Source of the DNA: an uncultured Erysipelotrichaceae bacterium
GTDB lineage: Bacteria; Bacillota_I; Bacilli_A; RFN20; CAG-826
NCBI GenBank assembly: GCA_902791935.1
Contig: CADAXQ010000009.1
Location: 1-50,684, forward strand
DNA: 50,684 nt
Reading direction: 5' to 3'
Shown: positions 35,504 to 43,719 of the stretch, piece by piece
Layout of the letters: each line of letters opens with the position of its first letter
Numbering within the stretch: the stretch's first letter is position 1
Translations under genes and position numbers: made by a program
Notes under the pieces: generated by a model
Database searches by the model: none
What the model was told of the DNA's origin: nothing
The model's input: only the letters and a program-made list of their open reading frames with translations

Positions 35504-36091
35504 ATGGATCCCAATTTCAAGCCTTACCGAACAGGGATGCTCACGGTAAAAGAAAAATATCCCTGCGGATGCGGGGATGGCCATAAAGGGAGGAACCATG
35601 TGTTTTACCTCTGCCGATGCGACTGCGGGAAAGAGGTGATCTTCTCCGGCGACGAGATCGCAAAGCATCCCTATTCCTGCGGATGCACGCCAAAGCCCAC
35701 AGGAAGCCAGCCGGACAACCCTCCGAACCTCATCGGGCACGGAAGGCAGGACGGCACCCTGCTTTGCATGATCCGCCCTACGAGGGCCGTCTATTCCAGT
35801 TCTTCCACGGGGGTCAGCGGAGTCTCCTACGAGAAGCGGAGAAAGAAGTGGCGAGTTCAGATTGGTTTTAAAGGGAAGCTCCATTTCCTGGGCTATTACT
35901 CTACGAAGGAAGAAGCCATCAAGGCAAGATTAGAAGGCGAGAAAAATATTGGGAGCCCCTACTCGAAAAGCAGGAGCCAACCGAAGATAATAATGATAAA
36001 GAGAAGCCAGATGAGGAGGCAAAGAAATGAAATACGAATACAAAGTCATCCACATGGGATCCGATGTCACTGTCGAAGCGAAGCTGAATGA
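35504..36091 (+). pseudogene. AP2-domain DNA-binding protein, copy B (3' frameshift)
   Basis: MDPNFKPYRTGMLTVKEKYP, cysteine cluster YLCRCDCGKEV ... YSCGC, linker with LLCMIRPTRAVYSSSS, AP2 domain GVSGVSYEKRRKKWRVQI, then HFLGYYSTKEEAIKARLEGE. The A-run at 35941-35946 shifts the frame: one more A would give KKYWEPLLEKQEPTEDNNDK and a stop at 36028-36030 overlapping the next ATG. As written it runs to 36091 with an unrelated tail. The AP2 domain itself is intact, so DNA binding may persist. Confidence 0.75.
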
Positions 36092-36182
36092 ATTGGGAGA
36101 GCAAGGCTGGAAAATTGTTGCTGCTTCCTGGGATTCCACTGCTGATCTCCAGGTTGTTTATCTGATGCGGGAAAAGAAGTAA
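36027..36182 (+). CDS. DUF4177 small protein
   Basis: 51 aa (MKYEYKVIHMGSDVTVEAKL, then NELGEQGWKIVAASWD), the compact alpha/beta DUF4177 family of unknown function. Its ATG would overlap the stop of the unshifted AP2 gene (ATGA), and a GAGGAGG-like ribosome site lies in that gene. The same AP2-DUF4177 order recurs at 47310-47910, so the two proteins form a conserved pair. Confidence 0.8.
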   Translation: MKYEYKVIHMGSDVTVEAKLNELGEQGWKIVAASWDSTADLQVVYLMREKK

Positions 36183-36324
36183 ATCAGGAGAATTCATAAC
36201 GTCAATAATCAAAGGCAGGGAACCATTATTGTGTCTGTGCTTTCTATATTTTTATAAGCTTATGAATAAATCAGATACTTGTGGGGAAGCCGGCCAATGA
36301 ATGTTATATTAGTTATATGTTTGA

Positions 36325-37282
36325 GGGAAATTACTACTATTGGTGTGCTAATCTGCCTTTCCGGGCCTCTTCTTTCTCGGTCTTCTGTAGTCGATCCCGG
36401 TAGATGCGCAGAAGCCGAGCATGAACTTCTTCCTCTCCTTCGACTTCAGCGTGTTGGCATACCGTCTAAGACATACCCAGTCAAGATAACACTGCAGGTT
36501 CTCCCTCCTCTCTCCCATGTGCAGCGATATCACCCTGCGGAGGAGCGAACAGAAGGAGTCAATCCTCTGCAGGGCCGAAAACGCCTCAGGTTCAGCGCTG
36601 TTTACCGCCACCTCTTTTCCGCCTAGGGCCCTTACGAGCTTCGCATGGCCGTGGAAGAGGTCATGGACGAGGAGCGAACCCTTCCTGATGTGGCCGTATA
36701 GGGCGTCATAGATCATATCCTCCGTAGGCTTCCCCTTCCCGAGGACCACGGCCAGGCAGCGGCCGACGGAATCCACCGCCGCCTCGACGGCGATCAGGTT
36801 CCGGCTGATTCCGTGCTGTTTTCCGCCTTTTTTCGTCAAATACCCTGCCTTTTTCGGAGATGGCAAAATAGATTTCATTGAGCCGGCCTTGACTGTGAGG
36901 TCGTCGGTGAGGAAGATGACGTACTTCTTCCAGGCGGCTTCGCTCTTCTTGGTGCCTGAGAGGAATGTCCCGGTGAGGGCCGTGAAGGTCCTTGAGCATC
37001 CTTTGCAGCGGTATCTCTGCTTGCAGCAGCGGGTTCCGTCCTTCTTGAAAGAGACGGATCCGCAGTAAGGGCAGCAGGCGACCTTGAGATCGCCGAAGCG
37101 AAGAGACTTTCTGCGTTCCACAAAAAAGTCCTTTCCATGGGACCCAATAGACGGCCTGGGAAAGGACTATTGCTACATAACTCTTTGCAGGCCGTCTCTC
37201 GAGCCTCAGTTATGTAGCGAGAAAAATAGTAGCATTCATTGCCATTCGGTTGCCATCAGCACGCCAATGGTAGTAATTCCCT
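36325..37282 (-). mobile_element. IS1595-like insertion sequence, degenerate
   Basis: Imperfect terminal inverted repeats of about 29 bp: AGGGAAATTACTACTATTGG at the left end, and at the right end the reverse complement reads AGGGAATTACTACCATTGG. They enclose one transposase gene. I saw no convincing target duplication. The tranposase is damaged, so the element is probably immobile. Confidence 0.7.
36348..37121 (-). pseudogene. IS1595/ISXO2-type transposase, internally deleted
   Basis: 257 codons. An N-terminal zinc ribbon (CPYCGSVSFKKDG, then YRCKGCSRTFTALTGTF) and the following DDLTVKAG are as in the family. The catalytic-core start then appears out of frame: a second frame reads NEIYFAISEKGR, the counterpart of the DETYFxxSxKG motif. 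The frame returns at GISRNLIAVEAAVDSVGRCL. A deletion of some tens of residues plus compensating shifts has removed the helix-turn-helix linker and first catalytic Asp from the reading frame. GTG start with AAAGGA. Confidence 0.7.
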
Positions 37283-37318
37283 ATCGTCTTAAAGCGCGAT
37301 GAGGATGGGAACGTTAAT

Positions 37319-37654
37319 CTAGCTCTTAACAACGATTGCTGAATAAAATCCTTTTTGCTGGAAGAGATAACAAAACGACATCAGATGGGCTTTTATTCCC
37401 CTGAGAAGCAGCGGATTCTGACATTGCAAATGATAATCGTCGATAATGACAATAGCGTCGATGTTATCGTCTTTCGAGTCATCACAAAATTTGTCGAAAT
37501 CGCCTTGCTCCAGCTCCAACAGATGATTTCCTGACACGCAGAAGATGCGCATGCCCTCCGAAATCACTGATAGCCTGGAATTCAGCAACGGGAATCCATC
37601 ATCGTTGAACGGCGTGTTATATATGAATTTCTGGCGAAGAGTATCCGAAGTCAT
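37319..37654 (-). CDS. Unknown 111-aa protein, last gene of EndoU operon
   Basis: Not recognised. Acidic central part (DFDKFCDDSKDDNIDAIVII), mixed alpha/beta pattern. Its ATG overlaps the previous stop (ATGA). Position at the end of a toxin operon suggests an immunity or accessory role, but nothing in the sequence proves it. Confidence 0.6.
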   Translation of the reverse strand: MTSDTLRQKFIYNTPFNDDGFPLLNSRLSVISEGMRIFCVSGNHLLELEQGDFDKFCDDSKDDNIDAIVIIDDYHLQCQNPLLLRGIKAHLMSFCYLFQQKGFYSAIVVKS

Positions 37655-37968
37655 TTTTTGAGCGCTTCCTTCGCGTACTTCAGATCGACCTGAAGCAATT
37701 TTTTCAAATCGTCTGGGCATCGGTCGACGGCCTCTTCCATGGCCCGAACGAGTTCCGGCGACTGCCAGTAAGCGGAGACATCGTCAAACACTTCGGCGAC
37801 GTAGGATATCTCATCCGGCGACGCGTTTTTCAGGTATTCGATGGTGTCGGGCAACGATGCGCATAGAACGGTGATTTGCTTTTTCCACATATCTTTAACC
37901 GCATCTGGGTTGTCGTTGTCGCGCTTCTTGTTCTGCTCGTACAGTTCTTTCATTTGTTTTGTGATCAT
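37651..37968 (-). CDS. Unknown 105-aa protein after EndoU toxin, possible immunity protein
   Basis: A small, mainly helical, charged protein (MITKQMKELYEQNKKRDNDN, then SPDEISYVAEVFDDVSAYWQ) of no family I know. Both ends overlap neighbours by ATGA, so it is tightly coupled to the EndoU gene. The gene directly after a secreted or contact-dependent nuclease is commonly its immunity gene. Confidence 0.65.
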   Translation of the reverse strand: MITKQMKELYEQNKKRDNDNPDAVKDMWKKQITVLCASLPDTIEYLKNASPDEISYVAEVFDDVSAYWQSPELVRAMEEAVDRCPDDLKKLLQVDLKYAKEALKK

Positions 37969-38456
37969 TTTTTGATTCCTCCTGGTTGGGTCTCGCTTGG
38001 GAAAATGGTGTTTATCGTTCCGTTTTCCCCATATATTATCGTGACAGAGACACCATTCACGATTCCGGCATGGTGGTCGCCGGCTTTCGGATGTCCTCTG
38101 AAAGTTTTGGCGACAGCAATCCCAGCATCCTTGATGTCGTTGGCTGTCCAGCTTTTTGGGAACCAACTCTGCCGGTTTCCCGTTCGTTTCATCTTCTCCT
38201 TAGAAGTGGGAAGGTTCCCGCGCCTCACGCCATTATTATATTCGATGTTGATTTCATAGGGGATTCCATGGCTGTCCATGTAATCTATGGCATCCTGCCC
38301 ATGGCCACCGCCACTGGGGCGATGCGTCGAGGTGTATTCGCCACCATCAGAATGACTTAGAGCTTCTCCCGAGACGGAGGGCGGGTTATCGCTTGGCGAC
38401 GGATTGGGGTTCTGTTCGCCTTTGTAACTGTTGGTTCCGCTTTCATCTTTGCCCAT
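37965..38456 (-). CDS. EndoU-type nuclease toxin
   Basis: 163 aa. A low-complexity N-terminus (SGTNSYKGEQNPNPSPSDN) precedes a domain with the pattern of bacterial EndoU ribonucleases. Landmarks: NGVRRGNLPTSKEKMKRTGN, RQSWFPKSW, DIKDAGIAV, HHAGIVNGVSVTII and the closing GTINTIFPS. Such domains normally sit at the C-terminus of polymorphic toxins; here there is no delivery domain, so it is either a cassette (orphan tip) or acts inside the cell. It overlaps the upstream DUF4417 gene by 14 bp and the downstream gene by 4 bp. Confidence 0.65.
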   Translation of the reverse strand: MGKDESGTNSYKGEQNPNPSPSDNPPSVSGEALSHSDGGEYTSTHRPSGGGHGQDAIDYMDSHGIPYEINIEYNNGVRRGNLPTSKEKMKRTGNRQSWFPKSWTANDIKDAGIAVAKTFRGHPKAGDHHAGIVNGVSVTIIYGENGTINTIFPSETQPGGIKK

Positions 38457-39096
38457 GGTTCATCCTCCATCCGAAAGCGGGAAAAGCTGTCGTGTTATCC
38501 GCCTTCACGAGATTCGGCCCATACTGAATGATCAGTTGGTCTTGATGCTTTTCCGCGTATCGCGAGATAAGCAACGTATTTTTATCACGCACCCTTTTTC
38601 GGAGTGAGCACCCTAACGTTCCGCAGCAGACCACGGGTGCCTTTTCAAATAGACCGAAGTAGCTTGCGCCTCCGGTCTCGTCTGCTCTTAGATTCGGAAT
38701 CATCCTCTTGCCGTTCAGGATGAAGAACAGGTCAATGACGAGATTTGCCAAGACGTAAAATTCCTGGAATGGAGTGATAAAGTCAGTGAAGATTGACAAG
38801 TCGAACCCGACAAAACTTCCGAACTTTTTCAGTTCACTGCTTGCCAGTTCGAGCTTCCCTTCTTCTAATCTTCGATAAAGGTCCACATCCGGTTCGTAAA
38901 AGCAGATGGAAGCCGTCTTTTTCTCCAATGCCGCGTTTCGGTGGCGATAGGGGAGCATCTCATTGGGGGCTTCGGATGCGAACATCCATGTTTCAAAGAT
39001 AGGAAGACCAGTTTCTTTGAAGACTACGCCTCTAGTTTTTTCCCATTCGATAAGGCTGCCGATAAGCTCGAATAAGTTCTCGGATTTTGATTTCAT
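38443..39096 (-). CDS. DUF4417 protein
   Basis: 217 aa. It follows the DUF4417 pattern: FVGFDLSIFTDFITPFQEFY, VLANLVIDLFFILNGKRMIP and VVCCGTLGCSLRKRV. Function of the family is unknown; members turn up in phages and plasmids of Bacillota. AGGAGG before ATG 39096. It is the first gene of a four-gene overlapping operon with the EndoU nuclease, divergent from the ABC-3C genes across 121 bp. Confidence 0.7.
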   Translation of the reverse strand: MKSKSENLFELIGSLIEWEKTRGVVFKETGLPIFETWMFASEAPNEMLPYRHRNAALEKKTASICFYEPDVDLYRRLEEGKLELASSELKKFGSFVGFDLSIFTDFITPFQEFYVLANLVIDLFFILNGKRMIPNLRADETGGASYFGLFEKAPVVCCGTLGCSLRKRVRDKNTLLISRYAEKHQDQLIIQYGPNLVKADNTTAFPAFGWRMNHGQR

Positions 39097-39185
39097 AATT
39101 TCCTCCTTTTCCGTCCAGTGCGGTAGAATGTTGTCATCCATCAGCATTAGACTACAGCAGGCTGAAAAACGGTTTTTCCGGTTCG

Positions 39186-39207
39186 TTTCCGGTTTTGAAA
39201 CCGGAAA
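39186..39207. promoter_or_regulatory. Palindromic operator before the ABC-3C operon
   Basis: Perfect 10-bp arms TTTCCGGTTT and AAACCGGAAA around TG, ten bases before the first ATG and touching its GGAGG site. Just upstream is a related partial site (GGTTTTTCCGG). It could bind a repressor or fold over the ribosome site. It lies in the divergent spacer with the DUF4417-EndoU operon. Confidence 0.55.
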
Positions 39208-39217
39208 TGGAGGCAAT

Positions 39218-40150
39218 ATGCAGATCAAGGACATCATCGAAGCCATACAGACCTATTCATCGGATCTCGAAAAGCCCGACATAATGGCGGCATTGGTCGG
39301 ATACATAGCTGACTATTACGGATTGAAAAACCAAAAGAAGCAGGATTTCAAATGGGTTTCGAACCGGACTAGCGAGATTATGGCCAGCAACAAAATCCCT
39401 CAAGCAATCGTGAAGGCGGTTGGGCTTGATGATTTTGGCGACTGCTTGGATTCGATGGCCACATCTTTTTTCCAACAATATGGTCCGCAGCTTGAACTGG
39501 ATCCCCTAAAAGAAATACTTATCGTCATCTTCGAAAGAGATTCATCGGAGAAGGAGGACTTAGATTGTAAAAGCGTTGAAGATGTTCTGAAGGCTTGTGT
39601 GTCTCGGCTTTTCAAGCAGGCGAAGGCGGCCTATGATTTCCAGCTTAGCAAAACGTCTTTGCTTGACCGCTCTTTGTTCGTTTCAATCATCAACGGCGTG
39701 ATAAAGCTGAATGCTAGCGAAGGCGTCGTCGTGAAACACGAAAAGCCATATTCCCTTGAGGACAAAATGGCCCTGAATGGCATTGAAGGCGAGCTTAAGG
39801 AAAGGATAAGCGACAATTTCTACCGTTCCTTCGACGTAATCGAGTCGGCTTTTGAACTCCTGTCTCAATTCAACATTTCAATCAAGACGAAATTCTTAAC
39901 GGTAATGGGCGGTTTCTATTCGAAGTATTTGATCCGAAAAGGACTAAGCCGCCAGGATTCGGAATCCATTAAGAAGGCGGCCCCGGACCTTCTTCTTTGG
40001 GTCGAGGCCAAAGTCGTGGAGAGCATGGAAGAAGAGAATGGTGCGAATTGCTTTAAGGAAGAGCTTTCTGCTTATTCCTCGGCACTGACCGCTTACGCCT
40101 TCTATAAATGCAGGATTCTGATACCCATGGAGGCAGAGCATGATCATTGA
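39218..40150 (+). CDS. ABC-3C system first component, unrecognised effector candidate
   Basis: 310 aa, no domain recognised. Largely helical; opening MQIKDIIEAIQTYSSDLEKP, with LSRQDSESIKKAAPDLLLWV near the end. In ABC three-component (ABC-3C) conflict systems the first gene carries the variable effector, followed by a small middle component and an ABC ATPase; the two following genes fit that layout. It overlaps the middle-component start by 11 bp, and GGAGG precedes ATG 39218. The role as effector is inferred from position only. Confidence 0.65.
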   Translation: MQIKDIIEAIQTYSSDLEKPDIMAALVGYIADYYGLKNQKKQDFKWVSNRTSEIMASNKIPQAIVKAVGLDDFGDCLDSMATSFFQQYGPQLELDPLKEILIVIFERDSSEKEDLDCKSVEDVLKACVSRLFKQAKAAYDFQLSKTSLLDRSLFVSIINGVIKLNASEGVVVKHEKPYSLEDKMALNGIEGELKERISDNFYRSFDVIESAFELLSQFNISIKTKFLTVMGGFYSKYLIRKGLSRQDSESIKKAAPDLLLWVEAKVVESMEEENGANCFKEELSAYSSALTAYAFYKCRILIPMEAEHDH

Positions 40151-40358
40151 TTACGACGGGAAACCCCAGGATTCCATTTTCTATACTTCCGCTCTGCTTT
40201 ATGGGCATTTGAAGAGCGCCGGCTTCGATTATGACGAGGCCTACGATTATTTTCTCAATGAGGTGAGCGATAATTCCCTCCTCTTTTACTATTCGCTGGA
40301 TTGGCTTTACCTGCTTGGGAAGATCCGAATGGAAGGAGGAAAAGTAGTATGCGCCTGA
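40140..40358 (+). CDS. ABC-3C middle component
   Basis: 72 aa. The closing pattern SLDWLYLLGKIRMEGGKVV matches the short middle-component proteins of ABC-3C systems (MC6-like: aromatic-LDxLFxLGKI then G-x-V/I). It probably bridges effector and ATPase. It overlaps both neighbours, so all three are made together. Confidence 0.75.
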   Translation: MIIDYDGKPQDSIFYTSALLYGHLKSAGFDYDEAYDYFLNEVSDNSLLFYYSLDWLYLLGKIRMEGGKVVCA

Positions 40359-42004
40359 AAAACCTGCTCATTGCCTCTGAGAACCCCGCAGAACAGATAC
40401 GAAGCGTAGACTTCAACCCTGAAGGGTTGTCCCTCATTGTTGACCTCGACTCGGAAGAGGGAAAATCGGGGAACAACATCGGGAAATCGACGTTTGCGAA
40501 GATCATCGACCTCTGCCTCGGCGCGGATAACGTAAAGATGCTCTACCATGACGTCGAGACGAAGGACGACGCGCTCATCAAGGGCCACCTGAATGAGGCC
40601 AAAATCTATGCGGTCCTTACGGTTGAGGAAGCTTCCGGAAAAACACACAGGCTTAGAAGGGACCTTTGGGAAGGCGGAAAATACGCCTTTGACGGATCGC
40701 CCATTGAGAAGAAGGACGAGTACCGAGGCAGGATAAAATCCATTGCCTTCCCTGATGCGTCTAAGGCGATTACCCTCAGGCAGATAATGCCCTTTTTCCT
40801 GAGACTGGAAAACACGCAGAACTTCCTTTTCGAATACCTGGGGACCTACCATAAGCCCGTAGAATACCGGCAGTTCTACGATTACCTCATCGGCGCGAAT
40901 TCTACATCAGAATTGGTGGACTTATTCAAAGAGATAAAGAAGAAAAAAGAGGAGAATGCGCGTATCCTCCGCCGAAACGGAATCAGGAAAATATCGCAGA
41001 TAGACGCTTTGATCGGCAAGGCGAAACAGGAAGCCGATGCGAAGGAAAAAGAACTGAAATCCGATGACGTCGTTCTTAATTTCCTCCACGACAAGAGCAA
41101 TTCCGCATTACAGTCGGATCTTGAGTCCAAAACGCAGAAGGTAACCGACACCGAGGGCGAGATATCTTTCATGGAAGACAAAATCGTCCAAGAGAAGGCG
41201 AACATAGAGAAGATAGACGAAGAATCGTTGAAAAACCTTTATGAAGACGGGCGGGTGTTCATCAGAGATTTGGACAAGGATTTCCGCCAGTTCGTGGACT
41301 TCCACGAGCAGATGACAAGGAAGAGGCTGGAGGGCTTTCAGGCCAGAATTGAAATTCTGAAGAATCGCCTTGCAAAAGAAAAAGAAGACCTCGATGAAGC
41401 CCGCAGGGCCTATTCTGAAAAATTCGTCGATTACAAATTCGACCTTAACGGTAAGGAGAACGAGCAACTTTCGGAGGTCGTTGAGGTGGCTTCACGGTTA
41501 AAGAGTCTGCTGGCCGATAAGACCCGTTATGAAACGAACGAAAATGATATCGCCGGAAAAGAAGGCGAGCTAGATGCCATTCTGGCGGAGAAGAAGAACC
41601 TCCAGCAGAAGCAAGAAGCGCTGAACACGATTTTTAAAGCAGTTACGAAGAGAGTGTTCGACAAGCCGTTTGAACTAGAGTTTTCATCAGGAGCCGATGA
41701 GTTTCCGATAACCAGCTCTGGCGGGAATAAAGGGGCGGGAGACCGCAAAACCGTCGCCGCTTGTTTTGTTTTTTCCCTGATGAAGCTATACGGCACGGAC
41801 GACCGGGATATGCCTTCGTTCTTCGTTCAGGACCAAATGGAAGGCGTTTCCCTGAAAAGCCTGTCCCAACTGGAAATAGAATCCGTAAGCGCCCATTGCC
41901 AATACGTCATCCCCATTTTGAAAGACAGGGCAAGGGACCTAGGCACTTTGGACGGAAAGCAGGTCCTGGTTCTCTCTCAAAACGACAAACTTTTCAAAAT
42001 CTGA
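40349..42004 (+). CDS. ABC-3C ATPase, DUF2326 (SMC/RecN-like)
   Basis: 551 aa. An N-terminal ATP-binding part with Walker A-like GNNIGKSTFAKIIDLCLG (about 45-60), a long coiled-coil middle (about 210-440, K/E/L rich), then the DUF2326 C-terminal part. There a signature-like TSSGGNKGAGDRKTVAACFV and a Walker B-like PSFFVQDQMEG close the nucleotide site; Asp-Gln replaces the usual Asp-Glu, as is common in this family. Predicted to sense nucleic-acid structure or invader proteins and switch on the effector. ATG 40349 chosen for GGAGGA and overlap with the previous stop. Confidence 0.85.
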   Translation: MRLKNLLIASENPAEQIRSVDFNPEGLSLIVDLDSEEGKSGNNIGKSTFAKIIDLCLGADNVKMLYHDVETKDDALIKGHLNEAKIYAVLTVEEASGKTHRLRRDLWEGGKYAFDGSPIEKKDEYRGRIKSIAFPDASKAITLRQIMPFFLRLENTQNFLFEYLGTYHKPVEYRQFYDYLIGANSTSELVDLFKEIKKKKEENARILRRNGIRKISQIDALIGKAKQEADAKEKELKSDDVVLNFLHDKSNSALQSDLESKTQKVTDTEGEISFMEDKIVQEKANIEKIDEESLKNLYEDGRVFIRDLDKDFRQFVDFHEQMTRKRLEGFQARIEILKNRLAKEKEDLDEARRAYSEKFVDYKFDLNGKENEQLSEVVEVASRLKSLLADKTRYETNENDIAGKEGELDAILAEKKNLQQKQEALNTIFKAVTKRVFDKPFELEFSSGADEFPITSSGGNKGAGDRKTVAACFVFSLMKLYGTDDRDMPSFFVQDQMEGVSLKSLSQLEIESVSAHCQYVIPILKDRARDLGTLDGKQVLVLSQNDKLFKI

Positions 42005-42226
42005 TTCTGGGGAATCGACGCTGGATACTTCCCTGTGCCTGAGCTCATTCTTGGCAAATACACTTAAGCCGTCTATTTATCATTGGAATTCATTTCAAAT
42101 ATGTAAGCGTCCTATTTCACGCTTACGGTTGTCTCCACCACAGCCCTGTCAATGCGAACCGCTACACGGAGAGTGCCACGGAAAATGACATTACACCAAC
42201 CCTCACATCAAGTAAATCAAAAGGAG

Positions 42227-42475
42227 CTATCCCAGGAAGGAAATCGCCTTCGTCGGACAGACCGGAACCCAGTTTCCGCAGCGAAGACAGCGGTTCTGAC
42301 CGATCTCCGCAGGGATCGAAGATAATTCGATACACTGTTGCGGGCAGACGCAAAGGCATCTTCCGAAACCGATGTAGAGATCTTCAGATAGGGGTTCTTT
42401 TCGAAGGTATCGTCTCTCTTCCCCGATATTCTCTACCTCTTCCGATAACGAGATGCACCTCTTCCATTGGACCAC
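42227..42475 (-). pseudogene. Two-cluster ferredoxin remnant with lost cysteines
   Basis: The frame contains YIGFGRCLCVCPQQCIEL and then NRCLRCGNWVPVCPTKAISF. Aligned to a 2[4Fe-4S] ferredoxin (CxxCxxCxxxCP twice), the first two cysteines have become Tyr and Phe and one of the second set has become Trp. The clusters could not form normally, and there is no proper start, so this is a decayed fragment of a larger Fe-S protein. Confidence 0.6.
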
Positions 42476-42671
42476 GGAAAGAAAATGTATTTCTGCTCCA
42501 CCAAACCGATTCAGTTCGGACTTCTTCTCGGTAGAGGGAAGGATGATAGTCCGTTAGATAAAGTTTAGTTGCTGAAAAGCAAGAAAAAGCAGAAGAAAAG
42601 AGAGGGACTTCAAGGGTTCCTCTTTTTTTGCGATATTTGGGTTTATGCCTGGCAAAAGTGTTGGCCAAGAC

Positions 42672-42701
42672 TTGACAGTAGACAAAAGAGCATATTTTAA
42701 T
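42672..42701 (+). promoter_or_regulatory. Promoter of the PadR operon
   Basis: Consensus -35 TTGACA (42672-42677), 18-nt spacer, -10 TTTAAT (42696-42701), then GGAGG-like site (ATGGAGGC) before ATG 42719. PadR proteins usually repress their own promoter. Confidence 0.6.
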
Positions 42702-42718
42702 AGTTATGGAGGCTTCAT

Positions 42719-43048
42719 ATGAATGATAATAATTCTGAGTTTCTGAGAGGCTATGTGGAAGTGATTGTCCTGAAGTTCCTGAAAAAGGGCGGCGATTATA
42801 TCTACAACATCGCCAAGAAGATACGGGAAAGAAGCGGAGGCTTCTTCACCGTGACAAACCCCTCGCTCCTGCTCACCATGAGAAAGTTGGCCGAGGCCGG
42901 CTGCGTCAGCTACAAGAACGAGCTCAACGAAAGAGGCGTCAACAGGAAAAGATACTTCATCACCGAAAAAGGATGCGAGCTTCTAGAGAAAGAACTGCCC
43001 GTCTGCCGGGCAGCATTAAGCAAAATCGATTCGTTATTGGGGGAATGA
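42719..43048 (+). CDS. PadR family regulator
   Basis: 109 aa with a winged helix: GYVEVIVLKFLKKGGDYIYN, then SLLLTMRKLAEAGCVSY and RKRYFITEKGCELLEKE, typical of short PadR repressors. Followed 2 nt later by a HAAS-type membrane protein, the normal partner arrangement in Bacillota. The ligand is unknown. Confidence 0.88.
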   Translation: MNDNNSEFLRGYVEVIVLKFLKKGGDYIYNIAKKIRERSGGFFTVTNPSLLLTMRKLAEAGCVSYKNELNERGVNRKRYFITEKGCELLEKELPVCRAALSKIDSLLGE

Positions 43049-43050
43049 TT

Positions 43051-43719
43051 ATGAAAAACAAGGAAATCAAGACGGAAATCGACGATGAGCTCAGGCAAAA
43101 GGGAAGATACACAAAGTCTCTTTCGGATGAGCTTTATGCCTCGTATGAGGATGAACTGTCTTCGCTTAAGGAAGAGGGAGTGAGCGAAGACGAGGCGAGA
43201 GAGGAGGCCAAAAGGTCGCTGATGTCGTCAATGGAAGAATTGCCCGCTAAGCCTGGCAGGAAATATGCCTTCGCTATTCTGATTTCGCTTTTCTTCTTCC
43301 TTCTGACGTTCGGGGAACTCATCATCGCCAATGTCAGTTCATCGATGGTCTCTCCGATGCTTCGTTACGTCCTCATCGAGTTTCTCTTCGCGTTGGGGTG
43401 GCTGATCTACGGAATCTGCACCCATAGAAAAAGGAGAACGCTCGACTACATCGTCCTCGGAGTCCTATTCGTTTCTTTGCTCGTCTCTTTGATTGAGACC
43501 TCCATGTATGCTTTCGCTGCCGATACGGGAGACAGGGTTTGGGAATACAATTACATCTATCCATGCATCTTCAGAGCCATCCTTCACGCACGGGATAGTT
43601 CAGGAGGGATGGGCGAAGCCATTGTGACCCATACGCTGTTCTATCCACAGGAGATCGTATCTTTCGCTTCGCTTGTCACCTCTCTTATCATCTTCTTCAT
43701 CAAAAAGGAAAAGCGGTGA
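43051..43719 (+). CDS. HAAS/DUF1700-type membrane protein
   Basis: 222 aa. A soluble N-terminal three-helix part (YTKSLSDELYASYEDELSSL, then EEGVSEDEAREEAKRSL) resembles the HAAS signalling domain found with PadR regulators. From about residue 75 there are five membrane helices. GGGGGA precedes the ATG. Its stop overlaps the next GTG. It may sense membrane stress together with PadR. Confidence 0.7.
   Translation: MKNKEIKTEIDDELRQKGRYTKSLSDELYASYEDELSSLKEEGVSEDEAREEAKRSLMSSMEELPAKPGRKYAFAILISLFFFLLTFGELIIANVSSSMVSPMLRYVLIEFLFALGWLIYGICTHRKRRTLDYIVLGVLFVSLLVSLIETSMYAFAADTGDRVWEYNYIYPCIFRAILHARDSSGGMGEAIVTHTLFYPQEIVSFASLVTSLIIFFIKKEKR

Larger units (their letters stand above)
42005..42718. other. 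Long spacer with a ferredoxin remnant
   Basis: 714 bp without an intact gene. It holds the broken Fe-S protein at 42227-42475 (minus) and, at the right, the PadR promoter. The remaining frames have unlikely composition and are discounted. Confidence 0.5.

Noticed and set aside
35940..35947. Programmed -1 frameshift in AP2 copy B
   Set aside because: The shift point G-AAA-AAT is not a canonical slippery heptamer, no stimulatory hairpin is evident, and the intact copy D needs no shift.
42384..42668. 94-codon minus-strand frame
   Set aside because: Overlaps the ferredoxin remnant in another frame, with no ribosome site or recognisable motif.
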